From a virus, in IMG/VR virus record IMGVR_UViG_3300005577_000004, positions 1-61,093 of that record: 61,093 bases of DNA, one strand, 5' to 3'. Below, in pieces: positions 1 to 8,444 of this stretch. Each line of letters begins with the position of its first letter. Within the stretch, counting starts at the first letter, position 1. The notes under the pieces are model-generated. The model did not search any database. It had not been told where the DNA came from and saw only the letters and a list, made by a program, of their open reading frames with translations. Made by a program: the position numbers and the translations under genes.

Positions 1-60
1 AGATTTTACTATAAATCAAATGATCCAGCGTTTTTGGATAATATAGCCTTATAGCGGGAA
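1..60. repeat. Terminal direct repeat, left copy
   Basis: Bases 1-60 are identical to 61034-61093. This is either an assembly overlap of a circular or circularly permuted genome or a very short true terminal repeat. The unique length is then 61,033 bp. Read depth and junction-spanning reads would decide. Confidence 0.95.
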
Positions 61-243
61 TATAATTATAACAGTTTGTGGTTTGGTGGTGATATGGTGC
101 GACCTCGGGCAAATTGTGATAATTATTTCTCGCTTCGGGATTATCGTTTTCACAGATAATTGGATAATTAAAGTATTTAATATATATTATTTATATAACC
201 ATATGATTTCTTTGACTTTTTCCTGCCGACTTAATGATCCAGC

Positions 244-281
244 CCGTGAAACATTCGCGGCTTGATGTAAATGTTTCACGG
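244..281. repeat. Inverted repeat with parS-like half sites
   Basis: CCGTGAAACATT (244-255) and AATGTTTCACGG (270-281) form a perfect 12-bp dyad with a 14-nt loop. The arms contain GTGAAACA and TGTTTCAC, the two half sites of the ParB target parS, but in swapped order and spaced apart. No poly-T tract follows, so it is not a standard terminator. It could be a protein-binding dyad within the presumed origin region. Confidence 0.5.
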
Positions 282-436
282 CTAAGCCATTGAAATCATT
301 ACACTATTTCCTTGGATAATTATTGGCGATGTCACCAACTAGACACCCACCAGCAACCATCCCTTCACCAGTTCACCTTATGTTGTTACAAATGTTACAT
401 CTTGTACAAGCTAACACTTGTACAAACGTTACAAGT

Positions 437-733
437 TTACCTCCCAAGGTAATCCGCGCGTTTGATCAATTCACCATCGCATGCCACAGCACAACGAAGC
501 GCAAGCGGTGCAGGCTTACGGTATACCTTGGGATTGTACGCGACCATATTAGGTTCCGACCATGTGATGATTTCGCGTCGAGCAGGCAGCACCATATGTT
601 GGGCAGTTGCTGCAATGGTGCGCAAGGCTTGCTTGTCAGTGTGATATGCAGGCTTGTGTCCTTCCTGCCGTCCAGCTTCCCGTGACTGTTTTAGTCCGCG
701 TTTGTGTTTTGCATCAAGTGAACGATTTGCCAT
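437..733 (-). CDS. Hypothetical basic protein, 98 aa
   Basis: Unrecognised, Lys/Arg/His-rich at its N-terminus, with no membrane segment. The start is supported by an exceptional leader: the palindromic repeat at 736-751 supplies GGAGGTAACT directly before ATG. A second copy at 437-452 supplies the stop: the last codons read Tyr-Leu-Gly-Arg and the TAA is part of the repeat. The gene is thus bracketed exactly by two copies of the dispersed repeat, as a cassette would be. It lies alone between the candidate origin and the rightward promoter and reads toward the origin. Function is unknown; a role at the origin is only suggested by position. Confidence 0.6.
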   Translation of the reverse strand: MANRSLDAKHKRGLKQSREAGRQEGHKPAYHTDKQALRTIAATAQHMVLPARREIITWSEPNMVAYNPKVYRKPAPLALRCAVACDGELIKRADYLGR

Positions 734-1195
734 AGTTACCTCCAGAGGTTAAAGGTGAACAGGAAAAGGGATGGGGCCGCCGAGCTTACAACTCTAAGCG
801 GCCCTACCTTTGCCGTTGAAAACATCGTATGGCTTTGTCATGCCATCGTTAGATGTTTTCTATCAAAGCTTTCGCTGGCGCAGGTCCTACCTCGCAAGCA
901 TACTAGCTTTGAGCCGGGTTCATCGGTTGAACCCACAAACCATGCCTCCTCCCTACCAAGGGCGGCAAGCAACCCCAAGGCCATTCTCGGCCTCCGTGGA
1001 CAAGCCATTCGCGGCTGATCCGTGACGGAACGTGGGCGCTCTATGATCGTGTGGCTGACCGGGCCAGATAAGCCGTTTGTGCGGCGGGGTCGGCAATCTC
1101 CGTGGTTCAATCTAGGTATGGTGCTATTACCTCATGAGGTAACCCGGACCCCCACCCCTATCTGGCCAAGCCCCCCGCCACCCCCCACGCGCCTT
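734..1195. other. Gap without a supported gene
   Basis: Open frames exist on both strands but lack convincing starts and have arginine-rich, non-protein-like composition. The segment contains a GC-rich hairpin at about 773-805 (GGGCCGC/GCGGCCC), a 7-bp GGGTTCA/TGAACCC hairpin near 916-935, and one perfect palindromic repeat at 1127-1142. It may be an RNA-structured control region. I see no tRNA fold in it. Confidence 0.4.
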
Positions 1196-1228
1196 TAGGG
1201 GGTTCGCAAATATGGCCCCCCTATTTTT
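1196..1228 (+). terminator. Rho-independent terminator upstream of the rightward promoter
   Basis: TAGGGGG (1196-1202) pairs with CCCCCTA (1217-1223), followed by TTTTT. It ends 4 bp before the -35 box of the next promoter, so it insulates the rightward operon from any transcript entering from the origin side. Confidence 0.65.
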
Positions 1229-1232
1229 CGAC

Positions 1233-1261
1233 TTGACACCAACCTGCAACCTATCTATACT
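1233..1261 (+). promoter_or_regulatory. Sigma70-type promoter for the rightward genes
   Basis: TTGACA (1233-1238), 17-bp spacer, TATACT (1256-1261). Transcription would begin near 1268 and run into the gene starting at 1382. Its first 14 bases, TTGACACCAACCTG, recur at the leftward promoter at 53.44 kb, suggesting a shared promoter class. Confidence 0.75.
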
Positions 1262-1381
1262 ACCATCACACCATAAGCGCCTCTGATCTTGTGGTGTGCT
1301 TGCAAGCCCGGATTGGCGGGGGTGGTAGCACACGCCCCCGTCAGTTCCCACCCAAGGAACACCCCCAACAGGAATCGCCCA

Positions 1382-1588
1382 ATGCCCAAAAAATCTGGAA
1401 GAAAAATTCGTGAGAAGGCGTGCGAGTTCGCCGCCATAGTGCTGAGCGGCACCGAGGCTCCATACTCGCCCCACCTGTGGGCGCTCGCGGTGTTCTTCGA
1501 AAAGTACATAAGGGAAGGTCCCGAGGCCACCCAAGACGAGTTCGGACCATCAGATGGTGAAGTGGTCAAATTGGAGGTTGTCAAGTGA
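1382..1588 (+). CDS. Hypothetical protein, 68 aa
   Basis: First gene behind the rightward promoter. ATG 1382 is chosen because AGGAAT lies about 8 bases upstream; longer in-frame starts read through promoter DNA. The N-terminus is basic (Pro-Lys-Lys-Ser-Gly-Arg-Lys) and the middle looks helical. It overlaps the next gene by 4 bp. No family recognised. Confidence 0.6.
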   Translation: MPKKSGRKIREKACEFAAIVLSGTEAPYSPHLWALAVFFEKYIREGPEATQDEFGPSDGEVVKLEVVK

Positions 1589-1809
1589 TCCAGCCAATTG
1601 CCAAGTCACGCAACCATCGCATCACTTCGAACCCCAATTACAACACGCAGCACCCCTACAGGCTGTTATGGGACGTGCCCCGTCGTAGTTCTTCGACAGG
1701 ACTGGCGACGCTAGGCATGCCGGTCACCATGCACCGCGACAGCGACCTTGAGGGTGCACGGGAGTTCGCCGACAGATGGGGTGTGAAGCTTCCCCCAAAT
1801 GTAAAATAA
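1585..1809 (+). CDS. Hypothetical protein, 74 aa
   Basis: GTG start overlapping the previous stop (GTGA), which implies translational coupling. The sequence is rich in Asn, His and Arg in its first half. No motif, membrane segment or family recognised. It belongs to the run of small genes upstream of the terminase. Confidence 0.5.
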   Translation: MIQPIAKSRNHRITSNPNYNTQHPYRLLWDVPRRSSSTGLATLGMPVTMHRDSDLEGAREFADRWGVKLPPNVK

Positions 1810-1823
1810 GAGAGGGTAAAGTG

Positions 1824-2141
1824 ATGGGTAAAAAATCTGAGGGAACAAAAATGGATAAGGAAGAAAAGACCAAGCGACGGGATGAGGTCAGAGCGTTGCG
1901 CAATGGTCGCCCTCCCCTATCTGATATCCCTGCCATGATGCGGCAGATGGCGGATTGGATCGAGAAAGGGGAAATTGAGATCGATCCTGTTCATGCCGGG
2001 GTGTTGTTCATCATCCCGCGCAACAACGACTGGCCGGACATATACGGTTGGGGGGATCACCTTGGGGACCATGGGAACATCGCAATATGTGACCTCGCGA
2101 AGGCATGGTTCATACACAATTTGACAAAAAGGGTAGTTTGA
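1824..2141 (+). CDS. Hypothetical protein, 105 aa
   Basis: ATG 1824 has AGAGAGGG upstream. A lysine-rich N-terminus (residues 1-25) is followed by a compact segment with a helix (PAMMRQMADWIEKGEI) and a beta-rich part. The pattern of a helix that leads into 'DPVHAGVLFII' resembles small phage proteins of unknown role. A small stem (GCTTCCC/GGGAAGC, 2158-2174) follows before the next gene. Confidence 0.6.
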   Translation: MGKKSEGTKMDKEEKTKRRDEVRALRNGRPPLSDIPAMMRQMADWIEKGEIEIDPVHAGVLFIIPRNNDWPDIYGWGDHLGDHGNIAICDLAKAWFIHNLTKRVV

Positions 2142-2157
2142 CCCCCGAAATGAGTGG

Positions 2158-2174
2158 GCTTCCCACCGGGAAGC
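2158..2174 (+). other. Small intergenic hairpin
   Basis: GCTTCCC-ACC-GGGAAGC forms a 7-bp stem with a 3-nt loop between two rightward genes. No T-run follows, so an mRNA processing or stability role is more likely than termination. Confidence 0.35.
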
Positions 2175-2196
2175 TAGAACGAATGAGGAACTAAAA

Positions 2197-2640
2197 ATGG
2201 AAATGCCGTCAGCAGCAAAAACTATCCTCGACCAGATCGAGGCGGAACACGAACAGCAGTTCAGCATTGCTGTGGGGGCAGCGCTCAAGCGTGGGTTCGG
2301 GCGATGGTTCGATGATGTGTGGCAGGATGCGAAGGCAAACGGATCACTGCCGCGTCCGTTCATCACTTCCATGTTTGTGTTCGTCACGACGGTGCTCACG
2401 AAAAAGTTCGTCGGCGGATTACCGGAGATGATGCCGCTCGAAGAAAAAGAGAAGCAAATCTCGGAGGCGGCGAGGCTCCTCAAGACGTATATCGATCAGA
2501 TCGAGGTCGCAGCGATCAGGGAGTTGTACCAGCCCAAGCCTCCAACAGTGCATGCCGAACCCATCGCATCCGCTGAAGGAGTTACCGCGAAAGGTAACTC
2601 GAAGCTGATCGTTCCGAAAAAGAAGAGGATCATCCAATGA
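2197..2640 (+). CDS. Hypothetical protein, 147 aa
   Basis: ATG 2197 follows GAGGAACTAAAA. The protein is mostly helical with a hydrophobic stretch (about residues 49-65). Its C-terminal tail contains a translated copy of the dispersed palindrome (2582-2597), read as Val-Thr-Ala-Lys-Gly-Asn, followed by a Lys-rich end (PKKKRIIQ). The stop overlaps the next start (ATGA). Function unknown. Confidence 0.65.
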   Translation: MEMPSAAKTILDQIEAEHEQQFSIAVGAALKRGFGRWFDDVWQDAKANGSLPRPFITSMFVFVTTVLTKKFVGGLPEMMPLEEKEKQISEAARLLKTYIDQIEVAAIRELYQPKPPTVHAEPIASAEGVTAKGNSKLIVPKKKRIIQ

Positions 2641-3008
2641 CCGATTCCGAGAAAGCTCTGATTGAGCGTATCGAAGCTCATTGCGAAGAGCATGCAAAAT
2701 CAGGTAGAGCACAGTTTACTGTGAGCGCTATACAGGACCTGTGCCAGCTTGCCCGTAACCCACAGAGAATGTTGGGGCCAGACTTCCGGGGGCGAGTGCA
2801 ACACGTATCAGATCAGTTCTCGACACAGCCTACCAAGGTTCAAACCGTTGATGGGGAGGAGCTTGAGCTAGTTCTCGGATGCGAACGGGACGGGTTTCTC
2901 GGGACTAAGATCGGGGAGTATGTCACCCGCGAGGGTATACCGGGCGTCGTGCTTCAGCAGCTTGGAACCAAGGTCGTGCACGTCTATAGAAAGTCGTCAA
3001 TAGTATGA
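2637..3008 (+). CDS. Hypothetical protein, 123 aa
   Basis: Start overlaps the previous stop (ATGA) and its own stop overlaps the following start, so three genes form a coupled cluster. The N-terminus is helical and charged; the second half is beta-rich. No family recognised. Confidence 0.6.
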   Translation: MTDSEKALIERIEAHCEEHAKSGRAQFTVSAIQDLCQLARNPQRMLGPDFRGRVQHVSDQFSTQPTKVQTVDGEELELVLGCERDGFLGTKIGEYVTREGIPGVVLQQLGTKVVHVYRKSSIV

Positions 3009-3535
3009 TGTACCTCCGCTACGCGTTTTACGCAGCCATCGCGCTTATTGCGTTTATCTTCACGTATATCACGTGCCCTTTATGGGCTCTGATTGCCGCG
3101 ATTACGAAAGCCCCTTCCTTGCCGGGTATACTCGCGCTCGTGCATACGCATGACGACAACGTGTATGGCGCGCATTACAGGATGAGCCAGTATCACGAAA
3201 CCGACGCCGTTCCTGAGACATTCATCAAACGATTCAAGACCGCGTGCTGGTGGATATGGCGGAATCCAAACTATGGGTTTAACTCTGAGGTGCTGGGGCT
3301 ACCAGTGGAGGGCACCAAGATAACGATGGATATCCAAGAGGGAGTGGAGGGGGACTATACGCGGTGGACGCTGTTCAATAGGAACGGCACGAAGTACTTC
3401 GGGTATGCCGCTAATATACCTTACACGAAAACCAAATACATCAAGATGTGGTTCGGTTGGCAGTGGCATCCGCTTGATAATTCCAACAAGTACATGCTCA
3501 AGTTTGCTTTCAACCCATTCCGAACCATAGCATAA
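3005..3535 (+). CDS. Membrane-anchored hypothetical protein, 176 aa
   Basis: One strong membrane segment near residues 8-33 (AFYAAIALIAFIFTYITC) is followed by a soluble domain of about 140 residues rich in Trp, Tyr and Lys. It starts four bases inside the preceding gene. Similar single-pass proteins occur upstream of terminases in several podoviruses, but I cannot assign a function. Confidence 0.6.
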   Translation: MMYLRYAFYAAIALIAFIFTYITCPLWALIAAITKAPSLPGILALVHTHDDNVYGAHYRMSQYHETDAVPETFIKRFKTACWWIWRNPNYGFNSEVLGLPVEGTKITMDIQEGVEGDYTRWTLFNRNGTKYFGYAANIPYTKTKYIKMWFGWQWHPLDNSNKYMLKFAFNPFRTIA

Positions 3536-3547
3536 AGGCCCACTAAA

Positions 3548-4087
3548 ATGCTCGACCCGCTCATTAACGATATGCTCAACGATCCGTTTCGTTGGATGAT
3601 ACTGGCTTTTACTTTTTGGTCGGTGTTTTATGTTGCTTGGCAGCACATGTTCCGTGGACACTCGTATCAGGAGCGGATGCGCAGGGAGAAATGCAAAGAC
3701 CTCGCTAGAGACATCTTGCTGTGGACCGTCAGTGGGCATACAACTGGTCGAGAGCTACGACTGTCCGAAATTCTTGGTATGGGGGTAAATCCTGGGTTCA
3801 ACAACATGAGCGCAATCTATCATAACTACATCCATTCGCTTGGTATGCATAAACGCGCAGAGATTATTGACAGGATACTTGACCATCAACGAAATAAGCT
3901 CCCCGCTGAGGGTACACCTAGCCTAATGGAAATGCTTGAGAAGATGAATGAGACCGAGATCGAAACAGTTGTTATGGCGTTATGCGCTGATAGTGTAGTT
4001 GATTGGGTGGATATGCGCGTGCGGGCATATGACGCCAGCGCTTTGGCTAACGACATCATTGCATTTAGGCTCCAAAACCCGTATTAG
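3548..4087 (+). CDS. Membrane-anchored hypothetical protein, 179 aa
   Basis: A hydrophobic segment at about residues 14-32 is followed by a long helical, charged domain. The gene follows the previous one by 12 bp and reads toward the leftward terminase. It ends at the palindromic repeat at 4088-4103. No family recognised. Confidence 0.6.
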   Translation: MLDPLINDMLNDPFRWMILAFTFWSVFYVAWQHMFRGHSYQERMRREKCKDLARDILLWTVSGHTTGRELRLSEILGMGVNPGFNNMSAIYHNYIHSLGMHKRAEIIDRILDHQRNKLPAEGTPSLMEMLEKMNETEIETVVMALCADSVVDWVDMRVRAYDASALANDIIAFRLQNPY

Positions 4088-4119
4088 TTACTTTGCGAGG
4101 TAACCTTGGAGTAAATGCT

Positions 4120-4335
4120 ATGACTGATCTTGATGATGTGCACATCACCGCTATTAGCCGCAACAACAGGATCGCAGTAGCTGAGGAAGGGCTTGGGGAG
4201 ATTACCTGTTTCCTTGATGATGACCACGAGGAGACAGAAGACCCAGAAGAATGGGTGTATGCTGTAGTCGAGTGGGAGTTTGGGGGGTATTCTGTGACCC
4301 CCCTTAGTGACTACGAGGACATCAAAACAAATTAA
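4120..4335 (+). CDS. Hypothetical acidic protein, 71 aa
   Basis: ATG 4120 is preferred over an upstream TTG because GGAG lies at suitable distance and the upstream codons come from the palindromic repeat at 4088. Very acidic in the middle (DDDHEETEDPEE). It overlaps the terminase stop by 4 bp on the opposite strand, so the two operons converge here. Confidence 0.55.
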   Translation: MTDLDDVHITAISRNNRIAVAEEGLGEITCFLDDDHEETEDPEEWVYAVVEWEFGGYSVTPLSDYEDIKTN

Positions 4336-5771
4336 GTCCAAGCTGCCGGTGTCATCGGCGTCCGTCTGACAACATTCGGGCGCTGAAGACGCTGAGTGAT
4401 TAGCGAAGACATACCTCCATGGGTCGCGAGTGCAGCATACTGCAAGGCATCGAGCGGGTGCGAGTACTCGTTTTTTTCTGGGACGGGCTTGCGTTGCCCA
4501 AGTTTGGTCTTGGCGTAGCGGTAACCACCCGAAAGTCCTCGGCAGATCACCGGGCAGCGGGTTTTATCGATCAAAAGTCCCGGTCCACCATCGCGCGATG
4601 ACAACAAATAAGCATCAATTGCTCGAATTCTGGGGTCAATGTCATTGGTCGGTGCCGGAAACGCCATGAATCCAGCCCTTTTTAGTACATCAAACGACGT
4701 TTCTTCGTAAATTGACGACTTGGATATGCCAGAAGGGTCACCGACGATAGCCAGAGGCCGTCCTAGGTAGCGCGGGTGCATCAAAGCCGGGCGCAAAGAT
4801 TGCTTCAAGTGTAGTTCCAAGCCGATATCTTCCGCCGCGACCTCTTCCAAGACCAAAAGTCGGCCTTTGTGGTCGAGTTGGCAGATGATTGACCACGGGT
4901 CGCGCCCAAAATCTTGCCCGATGATGAGCGGGAGGAAGGGGACGGGCTCTAATTCGTCAGTGGTGTGGAACTGATACTTGAACGATTCACGGAAAACAGC
5001 GCTGCCCGATGGATCGTCGCCGTACATTGCGTTCACATAGCGCCGAACCCAATCCGGGTGGCCAGTTCTAGCCAGTCGCTCATAATATTTGCGACCCTGT
5101 GCCCTACGTTCTGGGCTGTCTTCTGGCAGTTGCAGTGTTTCGGGTGTCTGAAGGAGCCATTCAAGGTTCTCCGCACCTTCGTCCAGTCCGCCCGGTTGCT
5201 TGAATATCTGGCTATCAGGCTGCGGCTCCTCCATGAACTTGTACCAGTCGGAACCCTCGGAAGGGAAGTTGGTGTCAGCGATGATGCCGACCCATGTCGC
5301 GCCACCTTGATTGGCTGAAGGGTAGCGTCCGCAGCGGCCCGAGACCGCCGACACAAGGTCGATCTGCATTTCGATGGCTTCAGAGAGCCATGCGCCGGTA
5401 AGCTGCATGGACAGGAGTCGCCGTTGATCCTCGGGGGTGTCCAGAGGGATCATCAGCCATTCCGACCTGACATCACCCACGGTAATGTATATCGTGGATT
5501 CCGATACGCGGTAGTCTGCAATCGGACCAAGCCACGATAACACGTCCTTGAGGATCGTATCCTTAAGTTGTTTCAGGGTGGACCGCACAATGGCAAAGCG
5601 TGTATGACGAAGACCATCAGGAGCAGCCTTCTGTTCACACGCACGCCGGAAGAGTTCAAACAAACACGCTGTAGTCTTGCCCGAGCCGACCGGACCAGCG
5701 ATCAGCCGCATGAATGCTTCGGACTTCATAAAGGCCGCGCACGTGGGGGGAGCCGTGTACTCAAGATTCAC
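4332..5771 (-). CDS. terL: Terminase large subunit
   Basis: The ATP-driven motor and nuclease that packages DNA through the portal. The 479-residue length suits the family. Walker A is GPVGSGKTT (residues 26-34). The Walker B region lies near residues 125-133, with a Glu in WLSEAIEM. The C-terminal RNase H-like nuclease begins with IIGQDFGRDPW near residue 290 and has a second acidic site at IVGDPSG. The gene overlaps the small subunit by 11 bp. It reads opposite to the rest of the head genes, an unusual arrangement that puts terminase under separate control. Confidence 0.9.
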   Translation of the reverse strand: MNLEYTAPPTCAAFMKSEAFMRLIAGPVGSGKTTACLFELFRRACEQKAAPDGLRHTRFAIVRSTLKQLKDTILKDVLSWLGPIADYRVSESTIYITVGDVRSEWLMIPLDTPEDQRRLLSMQLTGAWLSEAIEMQIDLVSAVSGRCGRYPSANQGGATWVGIIADTNFPSEGSDWYKFMEEPQPDSQIFKQPGGLDEGAENLEWLLQTPETLQLPEDSPERRAQGRKYYERLARTGHPDWVRRYVNAMYGDDPSGSAVFRESFKYQFHTTDELEPVPFLPLIIGQDFGRDPWSIICQLDHKGRLLVLEEVAAEDIGLELHLKQSLRPALMHPRYLGRPLAIVGDPSGISKSSIYEETSFDVLKRAGFMAFPAPTNDIDPRIRAIDAYLLSSRDGGPGLLIDKTRCPVICRGLSGGYRYAKTKLGQRKPVPEKNEYSHPLDALQYAALATHGGMSSLITQRLQRPNVVRRTPMTPAAWT

Positions 5772-6252
5772 TGGTTGCGTCCTCGTGCTCGATTACCTTT
5801 GAAGGTAACGTTTTTTCATATTCGAGTTTCGCATCGCCACCAAGGTTGATGGTGACGTGGAATCGTTCGCCACCGCCACCCGCGACATCGACGCCAGATT
5901 TGTCCATGCCACCAAGCTTCGCCATTAGCTTTGCAAGATCATTCCGATGCAGAAGCGGGGCGTCTTGGTTGTGCATCTGCGCAAAAGCTTCAGGGAGCCA
6001 TTCCTCGATTGAGGCGGCGGCTTTGATCTTGACACGTTCCGGGGCGTTCTCCGCCGCGTTCCAGTCGAGGATCGCCTCTTGCAAGTATTTCTGGAAGCGG
6101 GGATGCTTCTCGATAATAGCCCATTGCTCGGGTGTGACATTGTTCACATTCAGGATTTGATGTAGTTCCTGTATGTCTTGAGCGATACTGCGGGCGAGAC
6201 GTGCCATAAGCAAGTCACCGTGCAGATGTGGCAGTGTGATTTCTTTAGTCAT
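5761..6252 (-). CDS. terS: Putative terminase small subunit
   Basis: 163 residues from ATG 6252, which has AGGAGG 7 bases upstream; a longer open frame starts at 6360 but lacks that signal. Helical N-terminal half (PEQWAIIEKHPRFQKYL), then a central helical region and a Gly-rich turn, consistent with small terminases that bind the packaging site. The assignment rests mainly on position directly before the large subunit. A copy of the palindrome (5793-5808) is translated near the C-terminus as Leu-Pro-Ser-Lys-Val. Confidence 0.65.
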   Translation of the reverse strand: MTKEITLPHLHGDLLMARLARSIAQDIQELHQILNVNNVTPEQWAIIEKHPRFQKYLQEAILDWNAAENAPERVKIKAAASIEEWLPEAFAQMHNQDAPLLHRNDLAKLMAKLGGMDKSGVDVAGGGGERFHVTINLGGDAKLEYEKTLPSKVIEHEDATSES

Positions 6253-6329
6253 TGCAACCTCCTGATACCAAATAGATACCCTAAACAACCCCCCTTTACA
6301 AGGTGTAGTGATTTGTACTATGAATAGGC

Positions 6330-8417
6330 ATGGCTGAAGCTCTCCCCCAACGTGCGTCATTACGCGTAGTCCCTCCCGCGCAGTACGAAGCGCAATTGCA
6401 AGAGAGCTATAAAGCCAAGGCGCAAGCTGAGGATGCCGCTAAATCCTCCTCCCAGCCCGACATGACTCGGCTTGCGTCGTACATTCGTGGGCAATTCTCC
6501 ATTATGCAGAACCATAGGCAGTCGGCGTCCGGTTGGGCGGATCGAATGCTTAAAGCGTTGCGAGCGTTCAATGGAGAGTATGACCCAGAGAAACTGATGG
6601 AGATCAGAAAGTTCGGGGGCTCCACAGTTTATGCGCGAATGATCGCGATGAAGTGTCGCGGTGCGAGTTCGCTTCTTCGAGATGTGTACCTCACCAGTGA
6701 TCGGCCTTGGGGCATATCACCCCCGGCTGACCCCGATGTGCCCCCGGAAATCATCGCAGCAATGCAGAAGCTGGTGATGGGGGAGGTCGAGCAACTGGTA
6801 CAGGGTGGAATGCCCATCACTCCCGATATGATTCGGGATCGCATCAACCAGTTGATGGATGCTGCCCGGCGTACCGAGAAGAAGAACGCCGCCAAACGAG
6901 CCCGAATCGCCGAAGACAAGATCGAAGAACTGCTCGAAACGGGTGGGTTCTACAAGGCGTTCGCTGAATTCTTGGTTGATCTTCCGCTGTTCCCGTTCGC
7001 CTGCCTTAAAGGGCCGGTAGTTCGTGTGGTGCCAAACGTGTCTTACGTCAATGGCCGGGCACAGGTTCAACAGAAAGCTAAGCTGTTCTGGCAGCGCGTG
7101 TCGCCCTTCGATTTGTACTGGTCGCCGGGAGTATCAGACATTGAAGACGCATCCGTCATCGAGCGCACGCGCGTCACTCGTGCCGACCTCAACGACCTTA
7201 TGGGTCTACCGGGGTACGATACCGACGCCATTCGTGGGGTGTTGGACGATTACGGGCGCGGTGGGCTGTTCGATAATTGGGATTCGACGGATTCAGAGCG
7301 TGCTGTAGCCGAAAATCGCGAAAACCCCAACGTGAACCAGAGCGGAATTATCAACTGCTTGGAGTTCACCGGCTCGATTCAGGGCAGATTGCTGCTCGAT
7401 CACGGGTTCACCGTGAACGATATTCCCGATCCACTTCGTGAATACGTTGTGCAGGCGTGGCTGATCGGACGGTACGTCATCAAAGTCCAGCTATCGCCGT
7501 CGCCTCGTAAGCGCCATCCATATTTCATCACTTCCTTCGAGAAGGTTCCGGGCACCCCGGTAGGTAATGGTCTACCGGATATTCTCGAAGACGTTGGCGA
7601 GGTTGCTAACGCCACGTTGCGTTCCCTCGTCAACAATCTTTCCATATCCTCGGGTCCGCAAGTCGTGGTCAACATGGACCGCATACACCCGCAGGAGGAC
7701 CCAGAGAGCTTGTATCCGTGGAAGCGCTGGCTTGTGACCAGTGATCCGCTGTCCAACAACAGTTCGCAGAAGCCCGTGGAGTTTTTCCAGCCCACTGCCA
7801 ATGCCCAAGAACTTCTTGGTGTCTACAATCAATTCCAGAACATAGCGGATGACCTGTCGGCTATCCCGAAATACATGGCAGGGTCTGGGGCCTCGGGTGG
7901 CGCGGGTCGTACCGCTGCCGGTCTCGCCATGCTTATGGGTAACGCATCCAAGATTCTTCAGACAGTCGCAGCGAACATCGACCGCGATGTCATGCATCCG
8001 CTATTGGATTCGTTGTACGATATGCTGATGCTGACCGATGTCGAGGGTATCCTTAAGGGTGACGAAGACATCAATGTCATGGGTGTAAAGGTCGCGCTTC
8101 AACGTGAGACGCAGCGCGCTCGTCAGCTTGAGTTCTTGCAGATCACTGCTAATCCGATGGATGCCCAGATACTTGGGCCTCAGGGGCGTGCGAAGGTCTT
8201 GCGTGCCGTCTCTGAGACCATCGGTATTCCCGGCGACGGGCTCATACCAGATGATGAAGAGTTGGCAGCGCGTCAACAGGCGGCGGATGCGCAAGCACAG
8301 CAGCAACAGGGATTGGAAAATGCTGGCGGACAGGCCCAAGGTCAGCAGGCTCCTAAAGGCGGCAATGTGACACAGGACATGGGTCCGCGTGTGAACATAT
8401 CCGGTGGAGTGCACTAA
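6330..8417 (+). CDS. Portal protein
   Basis: 695 residues forming the dodecameric DNA channel at the capsid vertex. The long helical N-terminal half, a central WQRVSPFDLYWSPG-type segment and the C-terminal pattern GSGASGGAGRTAAGLAMLM followed by a helix ending in HPLLDSLYDML are typical of large podovirus portals. The last 60 residues are Gln/Ala-rich and probably disordered. It is divergent from the small terminase, with only 77 bp between the starts. The ribosome-binding site is weak. Confidence 0.85.
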   Translation: MAEALPQRASLRVVPPAQYEAQLQESYKAKAQAEDAAKSSSQPDMTRLASYIRGQFSIMQNHRQSASGWADRMLKALRAFNGEYDPEKLMEIRKFGGSTVYARMIAMKCRGASSLLRDVYLTSDRPWGISPPADPDVPPEIIAAMQKLVMGEVEQLVQGGMPITPDMIRDRINQLMDAARRTEKKNAAKRARIAEDKIEELLETGGFYKAFAEFLVDLPLFPFACLKGPVVRVVPNVSYVNGRAQVQQKAKLFWQRVSPFDLYWSPGVSDIEDASVIERTRVTRADLNDLMGLPGYDTDAIRGVLDDYGRGGLFDNWDSTDSERAVAENRENPNVNQSGIINCLEFTGSIQGRLLLDHGFTVNDIPDPLREYVVQAWLIGRYVIKVQLSPSPRKRHPYFITSFEKVPGTPVGNGLPDILEDVGEVANATLRSLVNNLSISSGPQVVVNMDRIHPQEDPESLYPWKRWLVTSDPLSNNSSQKPVEFFQPTANAQELLGVYNQFQNIADDLSAIPKYMAGSGASGGAGRTAAGLAMLMGNASKILQTVAANIDRDVMHPLLDSLYDMLMLTDVEGILKGDEDINVMGVKVALQRETQRARQLEFLQITANPMDAQILGPQGRAKVLRAVSETIGIPGDGLIPDDEELAARQQAADAQAQQQQGLENAGGQAQGQQAPKGGNVTQDMGPRVNISGGVH

Positions 8418-8444
8418 CGCCACATAACGTCATAGGAGATCATA

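Larger units (their letters stand above)
1..436. other. AT-rich iteron region, candidate origin (left part)
   Basis: No convincing gene lies here. The segment is much more AT-rich than the rest. It carries copies of TGATCCA at 21 and 235 and of the near-complement TTGGATAAT at 34, 160 and 312. It also has a 12-bp inverted repeat at 244-281 and two TTGTACAA palindromes between 390 and 430 next to repeated GTTACA words. Clustered short iterons in an AT-rich gap between divergent gene blocks are typical of replication origins or regulator-binding regions; the function is inferred. Confidence 0.5.

Noticed and set aside
838-1110. Leftward open frame of 90 codons
   Set aside because: TTG start with no clear leader and Arg/Pro-rich shadow composition; not supported as a gene.
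1080-1125. A possible tRNA T-arm (GTGGTTCAATC)
   Set aside because: Flanking stems do not pair and no anticodon arm is found at the right distance.
1127-1534. Leftward open frame of 135 codons
   Set aside because: Overlaps the strong rightward promoter, the terminator and the gene at 1382; Gly/Arg/Trp-rich shadow composition and no ribosome-binding site.
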